Assembly (NCBI RefSeq): GCF_010731115.1
Contig: NZ_AP022616.1
Coordinates: forward strand, 4,898,001 to 4,962,000
Reading direction: 5' to 3'
Origin: Mycolicibacterium phocaicum
Lineage (GTDB): Bacteria; Actinomycetota; Actinomycetes; Mycobacteriales; Mycobacteriaceae
DNA length: 64,000 bases
Part shown: one piece after another, positions 32,992-41,810 of the stretch
How the letters are laid out: every line of letters starts with the position of its first letter
Position numbering within the stretch: position 1 is the stretch's first letter
Position numbers and translations under genes: made by a program
The notes under the pieces: generated by a model
What the model saw: only the letters and a program-made list of their open reading frames with translations
What the model was told of the DNA's origin: nothing
Databases searched by the model: none

Positions 32992-34308
32992 GTGTTGACC
33001 TCATCCCGCCGTGTCCGTGGCGCCTGGCTGGCCGCTGCGCTGGCCGTCCTTGCCGTGCTCGGTGGGACCGTGGTGTCGTCGACGTCGCGCTGCCAGGAAG
33101 GTTGCAAGGTCGTCGCCGCGTCGCGCGACCTGTCCGTCTCGCAGCCGGCTGCGCCGGAGCCCGCCGTCGTGCGCGTCACGCCGGCCGGCGGGGCCAAGGA
33201 CGTCAGCCCTGCGGCGCCCGTGAACGTCACCGCGGCGAGCGGCACCATCACCGCGGTGTCGATGGTCAACAGCGCCGGAAAAGAGATTCCCGGGACGCTC
33301 GCCCCCGACGCCAAGACCTGGACGCCCGCCGAGCAGCTGGGCTACGGCCGCAAGTACACGATGACCATCGAGGCGCGCGGCCCGTCGGGCATGCCGTCGC
33401 GGCAGACGTCGAGCTTCACCACGCTCAGCCCCTCATACCAGACCGCGGTGTACCTCAACACCGTGTCCGGCGCTCAGCTGCAGGAGGGCGGGACCTACGG
33501 CATCGGCGTCGTCGTCACCGCGCACTTCGACGAGAAGATCGAGGACAAGGCCGCCGCCGAGCGCAACCTCGTCGTCACCACCAACCCGCCGGTTCCCGGC
33601 TCGTGGCACTGGGTCGACGACGCAAACGCGCACTGGCGCCCGGAGAAGTACTACGCGCCGAACACGACGGTCACCGTCGCGGCCAAGATCTACGGCGTCC
33701 GGCTCGGCGAGGACACCTACGGCCAGCAGGACGAGCGCGTCTCGTTCCGGATCGGCAATGCCCACGTCTCCGTCGCCGACGACCACACCCACCAGGTCAG
33801 CGTCTTCGACAACGGCCAGCTGGTGCGCACCATGCCGACCTCGATGGGCATGGGCGGCACCGAGACGATCGGCAACACCGTCATCTCGTTCTGGACGCCG
33901 CCCGGTATCTACACCGTGATGGACAAGGCCAACCCGGTGATCATGGACTCGTCGACGTTCGGATTGCCGACCAGTAGCCGCCTCGGCTACAAGGAGACCA
34001 TCCCGTGGGCGACGCGGATCAGCCATGACGGCATCTACCTGCATCAGCTGAACTCCACCATCTGGGCGCAGGGCAAACAGAACACCTCGCACGGCTGCCT
34101 GAACCTCAACAGCGAGAACGCCAAGTGGTTCTACGACTTCTCCGTGCCCGGCGACGTCGTCGAGATCAAATACACCGGCGGTGAGCCCCAGAAGCTGAGC
34201 CAGAACGGCGACTGGAGCATGCCGTGGGACCAATGGGTCCGCGGCTCCGCGCTGCCGCAGCCGGCCCTGCCCGTCGCACCCGTCGCCGCGCCGCTGCCGC
34301 CGCGCTAG
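32992..34308 (+). CDS. L,D-transpeptidase (YkuD family)
   Basis: Makes 3-3 cross-links in peptidoglycan outside the membrane. The 438-residue protein has an N-terminal membrane segment (about 12-32, LAAALAVLAVLGGTVVS), two bacterial Ig-like domains (about 60-240) and a YkuD catalytic domain with the HGCLNLN motif around the active Cys (SHGCLNLNSENAKWFYDF), followed by a proline-rich tail. It most resembles the LprQ/LdtMt5 type of M. tuberculosis, but the cysteine after the helix (SRCQEG) is not in a good lipobox. The GTG at 32992 follows GGAG; a TTG three bases on is an alternative. Confidence 0.88.
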   Translation: MLTSSRRVRGAWLAAALAVLAVLGGTVVSSTSRCQEGCKVVAASRDLSVSQPAAPEPAVVRVTPAGGAKDVSPAAPVNVTAASGTITAVSMVNSAGKEIPGTLAPDAKTWTPAEQLGYGRKYTMTIEARGPSGMPSRQTSSFTTLSPSYQTAVYLNTVSGAQLQEGGTYGIGVVVTAHFDEKIEDKAAAERNLVVTTNPPVPGSWHWVDDANAHWRPEKYYAPNTTVTVAAKIYGVRLGEDTYGQQDERVSFRIGNAHVSVADDHTHQVSVFDNGQLVRTMPTSMGMGGTETIGNTVISFWTPPGIYTVMDKANPVIMDSSTFGLPTSSRLGYKETIPWATRISHDGIYLHQLNSTIWAQGKQNTSHGCLNLNSENAKWFYDFSVPGDVVEIKYTGGEPQKLSQNGDWSMPWDQWVRGSALPQPALPVAPVAAPLPPR

Positions 34309-34320
34309 TCGCTCCGCGCA

Positions 34321-34392
34321 CTGGGGGTAGCTCCCACTCGCGAGCTAGGGGTACCTCCTACTCGCGAGCTGGGGGTGCCTCCCGCTTGCGGG
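34321..34392 (+). repeat. three tandem 24-bp repeats with hairpin potential
   Basis: Copies at 34321-34344, 34345-34368 and 34369-34392, consensus CTGGGGGTRCCTCCCACTCGCGAG with a few differences each; there are no spacers. Each unit can fold on itself (GGGGGT...CCTCCC) and the last ends CCCGCTTGCGGG. They lie 12 bases after the L,D-transpeptidase stop and probably serve as terminator or are a spreading intergenic repeat. Confidence 0.7.
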
Positions 34393-34400
34393 GGAACGTG

Positions 34401-34433
34401 AAACTGTCCGTTTTCCGTGAAAAACGACAGTTT
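34401..34433 (+). terminator. AT-rich hairpin downstream of the repeat array
   Basis: AAACTGTCCGTTTT (34401-34414) and AAAACGACAGTTT (34421-34433) form a stem with one bulge around CCGTGA; it is followed by TGCGTCTTTTC. Plausible intrinsic terminator of the L,D-transpeptidase transcript. Confidence 0.5.
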
Positions 34434-34488
34434 TGCGTCTTTTCGTGAGAGCTCCCGGATGTGTTCGCACCAACGGCCGCCCGCAAGT

Positions 34489-34504
34489 GTGAACTATCTC
34501 ACAA
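34489..34504 (+). promoter_or_regulatory. CRP-binding site upstream of usfY
   Basis: TGTGAACTATCTCACA matches the full cAMP receptor protein consensus TGTGA-N6-TCACA. It is 54 bases upstream of the chosen start of usfY, in a position from which CRP could activate or repress. Confidence 0.7.
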
Positions 34505-34558
34505 TAGCCCGGATTCGGGCGTAGCCTTAGGGCATCTTCGGCAAGGAGGGAGATGCGA

Positions 34559-34864
34559 ATGAAGGGCGCACACCATGATCCGGTGGATCATTCCCGAACC
34601 ACCCAGCCGCATGCCGGTGAATCCTTCATCGACACGTTGTGGCTGCCTGGCCTGGGCCTGATCGCACTCGGCATCGTCACCATCGCCGGCTTCGTCTTCG
34701 CAACCGCGTATCACCGCGCGGACCTTCAGCTACCGCTCGGCCTGATCGCCGGAGCGCTGGTCACCGCGGGAGCTCTCGTCATCACGTTCGAGCATCTGCG
34801 GGTGAAGCGAGTCGAACAGCGTTGGCTGGCCGACCATCCCGAACGGAGCCTGCACGCAGGCTGA
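34559..34864 (+). CDS. usfY: UsfY-like small membrane protein
   Basis: A 101-residue protein. HDPVDHSRTTQPHAGESFIDTLWLPG at the N-terminus is the conserved mark of UsfY, a protein encoded upstream of the rsbW-sigF stress operon in mycobacteria; two hydrophobic helices follow (about 30-50 and 60-78), with a basic C-terminus. AAGGAGG (34543-34549) is nine bases from the ATG at 34559 but only three from the in-frame ATG at 34553, so I prefer the former. Here it stands alone without rsbW or sigF, so it is likely a paralogue. Function unknown. Confidence 0.7.
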   Translation: MKGAHHDPVDHSRTTQPHAGESFIDTLWLPGLGLIALGIVTIAGFVFATAYHRADLQLPLGLIAGALVTAGALVITFEHLRVKRVEQRWLADHPERSLHAG

Positions 34865-34876
34865 CCGTCCGGCGGC

Positions 34877-36190
34877 CTAGCGCGGCAGCAGCCGCAGAAT
34901 CTCCGGCGTCCGCGGATCGAGGATGTCGTCGAAGTCGTGATGCTTCTCGACGTATGCCTTGACCATCGGGCAGATCGCCACGATGCGCTTGCCCTGCTGC
35001 CGCGTCGTCGCCAGGGCCTGAGCGATCAGGACACTGGCCAGTCCGCGCCCGCCGAACGCCGGATCGATCTCGGTGTGGTAGAAAACCCGCTGCTCACCGT
35101 GTTCGATGAAAGCGGTGAGCCCCACGGGCTTTCCGTCGACCGCGATGCTGAATCGGTCGGCTTCCTGGGTCACCTCGACAGGTTCGCCGTTCTTGTCGGT
35201 GAGCATCACTCGGGCCTTTCCTCCGGTGGGTGGTTTCCGCGGGACCAGGCGGGTGGTCGGTAGCGGGGGAGCGGGCAACCGAGCCGGCTCGCCCTCGTAG
35301 CCGATGACTTCGCCGAACTGTGCGGACTCGGCCTGCCACTGATTGCGGTATTCGACGATCTCGTCGTGGGTGCGCCCCACGAAGTTCCACCACATCAGCA
35401 GTTCTTCGGTGAAGGGCGTGCCGCCGAGAATGATGGCGCGCGCCGGTTCGGTACCGGTGCTGGAGAGCATCAGGCGAGTGGATCCCACGCCCTGATAAGC
35501 CATTTCGTACGGCTGCACCGGCGTATCGGCGACGGTCAGCGCGCCCTGGTCGAGCAGCACGGCGTGCTCGAAGGTGGGGTCGACCTCGAATTCGACGGTC
35601 GCACCGGCGGGCAGATCGACCTGCGCACCGAGCAGCGGCGTGTGCGTACGCACGGGTGACCGCTGCCCGGCCAGCGCGCCCAGGAACACCGACACCGTGG
35701 CGTCGCCGAATGAAACCGGCTGCGGCGCATAGTGGTCGAAGTTGCGGGGACCGTGGCGGGCGGCGTCGGGCAGCGCGACCCACAACTGGACACCGTGCAG
35801 GATCGTCGTCGCCGGCGTGGAGACCTCGGAGTGGCAGATGCCGGCGCCGGCCGTCATCAGATTCAGCTCTCCGGGCCGCACCATCTCGTGGATGCCGTGC
35901 GAATCGCGGTGTTCGATCTCGCCGCTGAACAACCAGCTGACCGTCTGCAGACCGGTGTGCGGGTGCGGCGGGACGTCCATTCCGGCCTTGGTGCGCACGT
36001 CTTCCGGGCCGTAATGGTCGGCGAAACACCACGCGCCGACCAGCGAGCGGTCACGCTGCGGCAACGTGCGACGGACCATCATGGCGCGCGGCCCACCCAG
36101 CGGCACCTCACGCGGCTCCAGAATCTCGATTCGGTTGGGAGGCCCGGCGGCACAGTCGTATTCGACGGGGTCTGCCTCAAGATTGCTCAC
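34877..36190 (-). CDS. pirin-family protein fused to a GNAT acetyltransferase domain
   Basis: A 437-residue fusion. Residues about 20-300 are a two-cupin pirin with the metal ligands H76 and H78 (PPHPHTG), H120 and E122 (AGAGICHSEVS); pirins act as redox-sensing co-regulators or quercetinases. Residues about 345-437 are a YjdJ-type GNAT domain (FYHTEIDPAFGGRGLASVLIAQAL with the acetyl-CoA loop GGRGLAS). The GTG at 36190 has GGAAGG upstream. Divergent from the carboxymuconolactone-decarboxylase-like gene. The joint role is unknown. Confidence 0.85.
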   Translation of the reverse strand: MSNLEADPVEYDCAAGPPNRIEILEPREVPLGGPRAMMVRRTLPQRDRSLVGAWCFADHYGPEDVRTKAGMDVPPHPHTGLQTVSWLFSGEIEHRDSHGIHEMVRPGELNLMTAGAGICHSEVSTPATTILHGVQLWVALPDAARHGPRNFDHYAPQPVSFGDATVSVFLGALAGQRSPVRTHTPLLGAQVDLPAGATVEFEVDPTFEHAVLLDQGALTVADTPVQPYEMAYQGVGSTRLMLSSTGTEPARAIILGGTPFTEELLMWWNFVGRTHDEIVEYRNQWQAESAQFGEVIGYEGEPARLPAPPLPTTRLVPRKPPTGGKARVMLTDKNGEPVEVTQEADRFSIAVDGKPVGLTAFIEHGEQRVFYHTEIDPAFGGRGLASVLIAQALATTRQQGKRIVAICPMVKAYVEKHHDFDDILDPRTPEILRLLPR

Positions 36191-36273
36191 GATTCGCCTT
36201 CCCGGCTGCGTACCATCGTCGCGTTCGCTCAGACCATACCCGCGCCGTCCTGGCCACAACCTGAAAGTAGGCA

Positions 36274-36744
36274 ATGGACACCACCGAACCGGGCCCCGCG
36301 CACGTGCACATCGACAAGCAGTCGCCCCATGCCTACCGGACGCTGGTGGCGGTCGCGACCGCGGTCAGCAAGACCGCCGCCGAGGCCGGGTTGTCGCCGG
36401 CGCTGGTCGAGCTGATCAACACGCGTGTCTCACTGATCAACGGCTGCCCGTCGTGCCTGGAGATCCATCACCGTCGCGCGGTGAAGGCCGGCGTGACCGA
36501 CAAGCAGCTGGCGACGTTGCGCGCCTGGCGGGACACCGAGCTGTTCTCCGAGCCGGAACGGGCCGCGCTGCGGCTCGCCGAGATCACCACGACGCTGCCC
36601 GACCACGACACCGCCGAACGCGAATATGCAAGGGCGCGAGCGGTACTGAACGACGACGAGATTTCCGCCGTGATCTGGGTGGCCACCGCGATCAACGCCT
36701 TCAACCGGGTGTCGATCCTGAGCCGGCACCCGGTGCGCCCCTAG
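36274..36744 (+). CDS. carboxymuconolactone decarboxylase family / AhpD-like protein
   Basis: A 156-residue all-helical protein with the AhpD-type active-site CPSCLEIHH (CxxC with the following His). Such proteins act as peroxidases or alkylhydroperoxide-reductase partners, and less often as true decarboxylases. The motif INTRVSLINGCPSC is typical. It is divergent from the pirin fusion with 83 bases between, which might mean shared redox control. Convergent with recD, 12 bases apart. Confidence 0.85.
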   Translation: MDTTEPGPAHVHIDKQSPHAYRTLVAVATAVSKTAAEAGLSPALVELINTRVSLINGCPSCLEIHHRRAVKAGVTDKQLATLRAWRDTELFSEPERAALRLAEITTTLPDHDTAEREYARARAVLNDDEISAVIWVATAINAFNRVSILSRHPVRP

Positions 36745-36756
36745 GCACGGGCTGCC

Positions 36757-38508
36757 CTAGGTGCCCGCCCGCAGCCGGTCCCGCAGCCCCGACGCGCGCA
36801 GCGCCTGCCGCTGCACCGCGGCCCGAACCTCGTCGGCCGACCCGACGATGCGCACCTTCTGCTTCGCGCGTGTGACCGCGGTGTAGAAGAGCTCGCGGGT
36901 CAGGAGCCGGGAGTCGGCGGGCGGCAGGATCACCGTCACCTCGTCGGCCTGCGAGCCCTGACTCTTGTGGATGGTCAGCGCGTACATGGTCTCGACGTCG
37001 GCGATCCGGCTCGGCGAGAAACGTTGCGTCCCAGTCGCACCCGCGATGTACACCTGCACGCCGTCGGGCCCGGCGGCGACCAGGCCGGTGTCGCCGTTGT
37101 AGATACCCAGCGCGTAGTCGTTGGCGGTGACCAACAGCGGGCGGCCCGGGTACCACGGCGACCACGTGGCCTGCCCGGTCTCGTCGGTGGTCCAGCGCTC
37201 CACCTGACGATTCCAGTGCCGCACCCCGTACGGCCCGTCGCGGTGCGCGCACAGCAGGCGGTGTTCGTCCATGGCCGCGAGACCGTCGGGCCCGGCGCCC
37301 AGCAGTGCGCAGGCCCGCACCTTCAGGGCATGGCCCACCAGTGCCGGGCGGAGCGCCGCGGCCGGCTCGGAATCCTCGATGAACTCGATGGCCGCATCGC
37401 CGGCCCGCAGGAGGGCGAGCACCTGATCGGCGTCACCGGACCGGATCGCTTCGGCCAGCCCGCCGATCGCCGCCCCGAAGCGGTGCGTGGTGTACAGCGC
37501 GGCGATCTTGATGGACGGGTGGTCGGTGAGGCCGTCGACCAGATCGGCCAGTACGGCACCCGCCTGCACCGACGTCAACTGGTCCGGGTCGCCGACCAGC
37601 AGCAGCCGGGTGTCGGGCCGAACGGCTTCGAGCAGCCGGGCCATGAGTGTCAGCGACACCATCGAGGTCTCGTCGACGACGACGACGTCGTGCGGCAACC
37701 GGTTGCCGCGGTGGTGCTTGAACCGCGAGGCGCTGTCGGGACGCCCGCCGAGCAACCGGTGCAGCGTGACGGCCCGCAGCCCGCTGAGCCGCTCCCGGTC
37801 CGCGCTGTCGAGTCTGGCCACCTCGGCCGAGACGGCCTCCTGCAGTCGGGCGGCAGCTTTTCCGGTTGGCGCCGCGAGCGCAATCCGCAGCCGGCCCGGG
37901 TGCGCGGCCTGCGCCAGAAGCGCGAGCAACCGGGCCACGGTCGTCGTCTTGCCCGTGCCGGGACCACCGGTCAGCACCGTCACCGGCTGCGTCAGCGCGA
38001 GTTGTGCGGCGGCCCGCTGCTCGGCGAAACCCGGTGGCGGGAAAAGTCGTTCCAGTTCGTCGTCGGCGACCGGATGCGATGCCTGCGCCGACAGCGCCAG
38101 CAGGTCGGTGCACACCTGCTGTTCCTCGCGCCAGTAGCGGTCCAGGTACAGCAACCGCTCGTGATCCAGCCGGATGGCCTTGCCCGCCAACGGACTGGCC
38201 GCGACCGCGGCGATCAGCGTGGCGGGTGCCGGCCAGGGCAGGTCACCGCCGATGTCGTCGGCGGCGGTGGTGAGGTCGACGCACACCGAGCCTTCCCGCA
38301 GTGCCCGAACGGCCAACGCGACCGCGAGAGCGACGAGCTCGTCGGACTCGTTCTCCAGCGCGCAACACCGCTGCGCCACATGGACATCCGCGGCGTTCAG
38401 CACGCCGGCGGCGTTGAACGTCGCCAGCAGCCCGGTCGCCGCGGGCACCTGCCGCCAGTCCATGGGGTCGGGCAGCCGGTCCGGTGCTACCTCCAGCGGT
38501 GTCGTCAT
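36757..38508 (-). CDS. recD: exodeoxyribonuclease V subunit alpha
   Basis: RecD, the 5'-3' helicase subunit of RecBCD, 583 residues. Walker A is GGPGTGKTTTVA (about residues 171-182), Walker B VVVDETSMVS, then GDPDQLTSVQAG (motif III), and the C-terminal UvrD_C-like TIHKSQGSQADEVTVILP. The ATG overlaps the recB stop by 4 bases (ATGA). Gene order recC-recB-recD is as in M. tuberculosis (Rv0631c-Rv0629c). In mycobacteria RecBCD works mainly in single-strand annealing rather than RecA-dependent repair. Confidence 0.95.
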   Translation of the reverse strand: MTTPLEVAPDRLPDPMDWRQVPAATGLLATFNAAGVLNAADVHVAQRCCALENESDELVALAVALAVRALREGSVCVDLTTAADDIGGDLPWPAPATLIAAVAASPLAGKAIRLDHERLLYLDRYWREEQQVCTDLLALSAQASHPVADDELERLFPPPGFAEQRAAAQLALTQPVTVLTGGPGTGKTTTVARLLALLAQAAHPGRLRIALAAPTGKAAARLQEAVSAEVARLDSADRERLSGLRAVTLHRLLGGRPDSASRFKHHRGNRLPHDVVVVDETSMVSLTLMARLLEAVRPDTRLLLVGDPDQLTSVQAGAVLADLVDGLTDHPSIKIAALYTTHRFGAAIGGLAEAIRSGDADQVLALLRAGDAAIEFIEDSEPAAALRPALVGHALKVRACALLGAGPDGLAAMDEHRLLCAHRDGPYGVRHWNRQVERWTTDETGQATWSPWYPGRPLLVTANDYALGIYNGDTGLVAAGPDGVQVYIAGATGTQRFSPSRIADVETMYALTIHKSQGSQADEVTVILPPADSRLLTRELFYTAVTRAKQKVRIVGSADEVRAAVQRQALRASGLRDRLRAGT

Positions 38509-41500
38509 GATGTCGCCCCATCCAGGAGATTCGACAGCCGGCTCACCAGCTCGACCGGGGGCTGCCAGCTGAACACGCCGCACGGGTTCCCCTCGACCAG
38601 GGGAGTCGCCGCGCCGCACATGCCCCGCACGAACAGGTAGGCCACACCGCCCAGATGCCGGGCGGGCGCGTAGCCGGGTAGCCGCCACCGCAGGAATCGG
38701 TGCAGCACAACCGAATACAGCAACGCCTGCAGCGGGTAGTCGGAATGCATCATGGCTTCGGCGAGCCGGGGCGCCGTATAGTCCGCCGCGGTGTTCTCGG
38801 CGCCGAAGTCGCCCAGTCGGTTCGTTTTGTAGTCGACCACCAGATACTTGTGGCCGCCCTCGCCCGGCACCCGCAGCACCGCGTCGATGGAACCCGACAG
38901 ATAGCCGTGCAACCGCTGGTGTCCGAGCGGTTCGGCCTGCAACCGCGCGCCGTAGGCCGACAACGGATCGGAAGCCGGCAGCAGTTCGCTCACCAGCGCG
39001 CCGACGTCGCCGAGGCGGATGTCCCGCGCCGCGTCCGGCCGGTCCTGGCCACCGCCCAGCGGCATCTCGAAATCCAGTTCCCGCAACCGATCCCGCAAGC
39101 CGATCTGTCGCAGCGTCAGGCCCGGCGCCAACGGGCCGAGTGGGGTGTCGTGCATCGGCACCAGGGCCGGCGCCAGCTCATCGGTCGGCACCTCGACGTT
39201 CCACAACCCCGCCTGCTCGTCGATCCGGGCTGCCAGTTCGGCCGTCAGATCCGGGGACAGCGGGTCGGCGCGTTCGAGCACGGCGTGCACCAGCGAGCCG
39301 AACGCGGCGCCGGCGGGCAGCTGCGCCATCGGCGACGGCAGGTCGCCGGGCAGCGGAGGCGGTGCCTCGGGAACGACGTCGGCGGATTCGTCATCCCGCA
39401 GCGCGGTGTCCGGTTCGCTGCTCACCGCCTGCCCGTCGTCGTGCACGACGCGCACCAGCGCCGAGTACGACGTCCGTCGCCAATGCGTGTCGATGCTGCG
39501 ATGGAAATGCCGCACGTCCAGGTCCGCGGGGGCCTCCGGCGCCGGCGGCGACATCGGCGCGACGGGCTCGGCCGCCTCGACCACCGGACCGCCCGCGTGC
39601 TCCCACGCGGTGAAGCACGCCAGCGCGTCGTCGTCGGAAAGCGTCTGCGGCGTGGCGCAGTCGGGTACCGCGGTGGCGCCGGGCCGGCGGCCCCGCAGCA
39701 GTCGCGACAGGCCCCCGTTCTGCTCGTCGCGCGACGGCGCCCACCACGCCACCACCTGCGACTGCGCCCGGGTGAGCGCGACATAGGTGAGCCGGACGTT
39801 GTCGCCGGCGGTCTCGGCCTCGCCGGCCTGCTCCGCCGCGGCCCGGTCGGTGGCCCCGGCGCCACCGACATGCAGGCACCGCGTGCCGTCGGTGTCGTGG
39901 AACCGCAGCACGGTGTCGGTCTTGGTGAACCGGTTGAACCCGAACGGCAGATACACGACAGGGAACTGCAGCCCCTTGCTGCGCCACACCGTCATGATCT
40001 GAACCGCCGCGGCATCGCTGTCCAGCCGGCGGTTGCGTTCAGCCGGGCCGGCGCGGTCCTTCATCTGGCGGCGCAGCCAATCACGCAGGGCGGGTAGGTG
40101 GTAACGCTCACGGTGGGCGGTCTCGTGCAGGAGCTGGCTGACATGCGCGAGGTCGGTCATGTGCCGTTCACCGCCCCGATGCCCGAGTACCCGCTCGGGC
40201 AGGCCCGACGACACCACCGCCTCGAACACCGCCGCGATGCCGCGGTCCCTGGCCAGGCCGGCCCACTGCCGGACGGTGGTGGTGATCTGGTCGGTCAGCT
40301 CGTCGCCGCCGGCGGCCAGATCGGCCGCGCGGTGGCCGAAGAACATGGTGGTCGCGGCGGCCCGCACGACGCCACTGCGGTTCGGGGTGTCGAAGGCATC
40401 GAGCAGCCGCAGCCACTCCGCCGCCGCGGTCGACGCGAACACATCGGTATCGCCCGAGTACACCACCGGAATGCCCAAGTCCAGCAACGCATCCCGGCAC
40501 GGGATGGCATCGAGGCCACTGTCGACGATCACCGCGATATCGCCGGCGGTCAGCGGCCGGCCATCGAACTGCGCGCCGCTGGCCAGCAGCACCGAGATGT
40601 CGGCGGCGAGATCCCTGGCGATGTACGGCCGCAACTGGCCGATCGGAACCATCCGGCGCTGCGGCGTCCCGAACTCCGTGCGCGCGACCACCCGGAGCCG
40701 GAACGGATCGTTGCGCGGGGCCCCGGTGAGCCGGTGGCGGTCGGTGCGGGCCTCGACGGGGTGCACCACGATGTCGTCGTCGCCGAGAGCCGCACCTTTG
40801 AGCACCGTCTGCAGCCGGTCCACCAGAACCTTGTCGCTGCGCCAGTTCTCGGCCAGGGTCAGCCGCTGGTCGGCACTGCGCGCGGCATCGAGGTAGGTGA
40901 CGATGTCGCCACCGCGGAACGCGTAGATGGCCTGCTTCGGGTCGCCGATCAGGACGACGGCGCTGTGGCCGACGAACGCCCGCGAGATCACCTGCCACTG
41001 CACCGGGTCCGTGTCCTGGAACTCGTCGACCATGACGATCGGCCAGCGCCGGCGCATCCGGTCGCGGGCCGGCGCATCGGGCTCCTCGAGCGCGGTGGCC
41101 AGCCGGCTCAACAGATCGTCGAAGCTCAGCACCCCCAGCCGGCGCTTGCGGCGTTCGAGTTCCTCGAGCACCGCCCGGGCGAACGACAGGCGCTGCGCCG
41201 CAACGCTGTCCGGGTCGGCGGTGACGGGCCGCAGCTGCGCGCCAGGATCGCCGACGACCCTCTTGGCCAGATCCAGCGCTTCGGCGAAGCTCAGCGCGGG
41301 CTCGTCGCGCTGGTCCCCATAGGTCGTCAGGTAGAGGTCGGAGACGATCTCGCCCACCAGATCGTCGAGGCTCTCGACCAGTTGCGCGCCGGAGTCGGTG
41401 TCGCCGGCGATGCCGAGGGAACGCAGCACCAGACCGCAGAACTCGTGCGTGGTGGCGATGGTCGCGGCGTCGAAATCCGACAGCGCATCGCGTAGCCGGG

Positions 41501-41810
41501 CACGCCGCTGCACCAGTTCGCCGGGCTCCGCGGCCGCCAGGTGACGGATCAGGTCGTCGTCGTCCTCGGACGGATCAGCCAGCGCGGCAACGGTCTTCAC
41601 GAGCTGCGCCCGCACTCGTTCGCGCAGTTCCCGGGTGGCTGCCCGGCTGAAGGTGATCAGCAGCATCTCGTCCAGCGTGGCCACGCACTCGGCGACGTAG
41701 CGCGTCACCAGACCGGCGAGGGCATAGGTCTTGCCGGTGCCGGCGCTGGCCTCCAGCACCGTCGTCGTCGCGCGGTCGGGCAGCGGGCCGAGCAGATCGA
41801 ACGCGTCCAT
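38505..41810 (-). CDS. recB: exodeoxyribonuclease V subunit beta
   Basis: RecB, helicase-nuclease subunit of RecBCD, 1101 residues. UvrD-type Walker A ASAGTGKT at 21-28, motif II IVMVDEFQDTDPVQW, motif III LIGDPKQAIYAFRGGD, and C-terminal RecB-type nuclease motif YLVVDYKTNRL. The start MDAFDLLGPLPDRATTT at 41810 shares one base with the recC stop, so the three subunits are made in a coupled way. Long in-frame upstream sequence inside recC is antisense-frame noise. Confidence 0.95.
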   Translation of the reverse strand: MDAFDLLGPLPDRATTTVLEASAGTGKTYALAGLVTRYVAECVATLDEMLLITFSRAATRELRERVRAQLVKTVAALADPSEDDDDLIRHLAAAEPGELVQRRARLRDALSDFDAATIATTHEFCGLVLRSLGIAGDTDSGAQLVESLDDLVGEIVSDLYLTTYGDQRDEPALSFAEALDLAKRVVGDPGAQLRPVTADPDSVAAQRLSFARAVLEELERRKRRLGVLSFDDLLSRLATALEEPDAPARDRMRRRWPIVMVDEFQDTDPVQWQVISRAFVGHSAVVLIGDPKQAIYAFRGGDIVTYLDAARSADQRLTLAENWRSDKVLVDRLQTVLKGAALGDDDIVVHPVEARTDRHRLTGAPRNDPFRLRVVARTEFGTPQRRMVPIGQLRPYIARDLAADISVLLASGAQFDGRPLTAGDIAVIVDSGLDAIPCRDALLDLGIPVVYSGDTDVFASTAAAEWLRLLDAFDTPNRSGVVRAAATTMFFGHRAADLAAGGDELTDQITTTVRQWAGLARDRGIAAVFEAVVSSGLPERVLGHRGGERHMTDLAHVSQLLHETAHRERYHLPALRDWLRRQMKDRAGPAERNRRLDSDAAAVQIMTVWRSKGLQFPVVYLPFGFNRFTKTDTVLRFHDTDGTRCLHVGGAGATDRAAAEQAGEAETAGDNVRLTYVALTRAQSQVVAWWAPSRDEQNGGLSRLLRGRRPGATAVPDCATPQTLSDDDALACFTAWEHAGGPVVEAAEPVAPMSPPAPEAPADLDVRHFHRSIDTHWRRTSYSALVRVVHDDGQAVSSEPDTALRDDESADVVPEAPPPLPGDLPSPMAQLPAGAAFGSLVHAVLERADPLSPDLTAELAARIDEQAGLWNVEVPTDELAPALVPMHDTPLGPLAPGLTLRQIGLRDRLRELDFEMPLGGGQDRPDAARDIRLGDVGALVSELLPASDPLSAYGARLQAEPLGHQRLHGYLSGSIDAVLRVPGEGGHKYLVVDYKTNRLGDFGAENTAADYTAPRLAEAMMHSDYPLQALLYSVVLHRFLRWRLPGYAPARHLGGVAYLFVRGMCGAATPLVEGNPCGVFSWQPPVELVSRLSNLLDGATS

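Noticed and set aside
34321..34392. Three direct repeats considered as a CRISPR array
   Set aside because: The copies are contiguous without spacers and are imperfect; no cas genes nearby.
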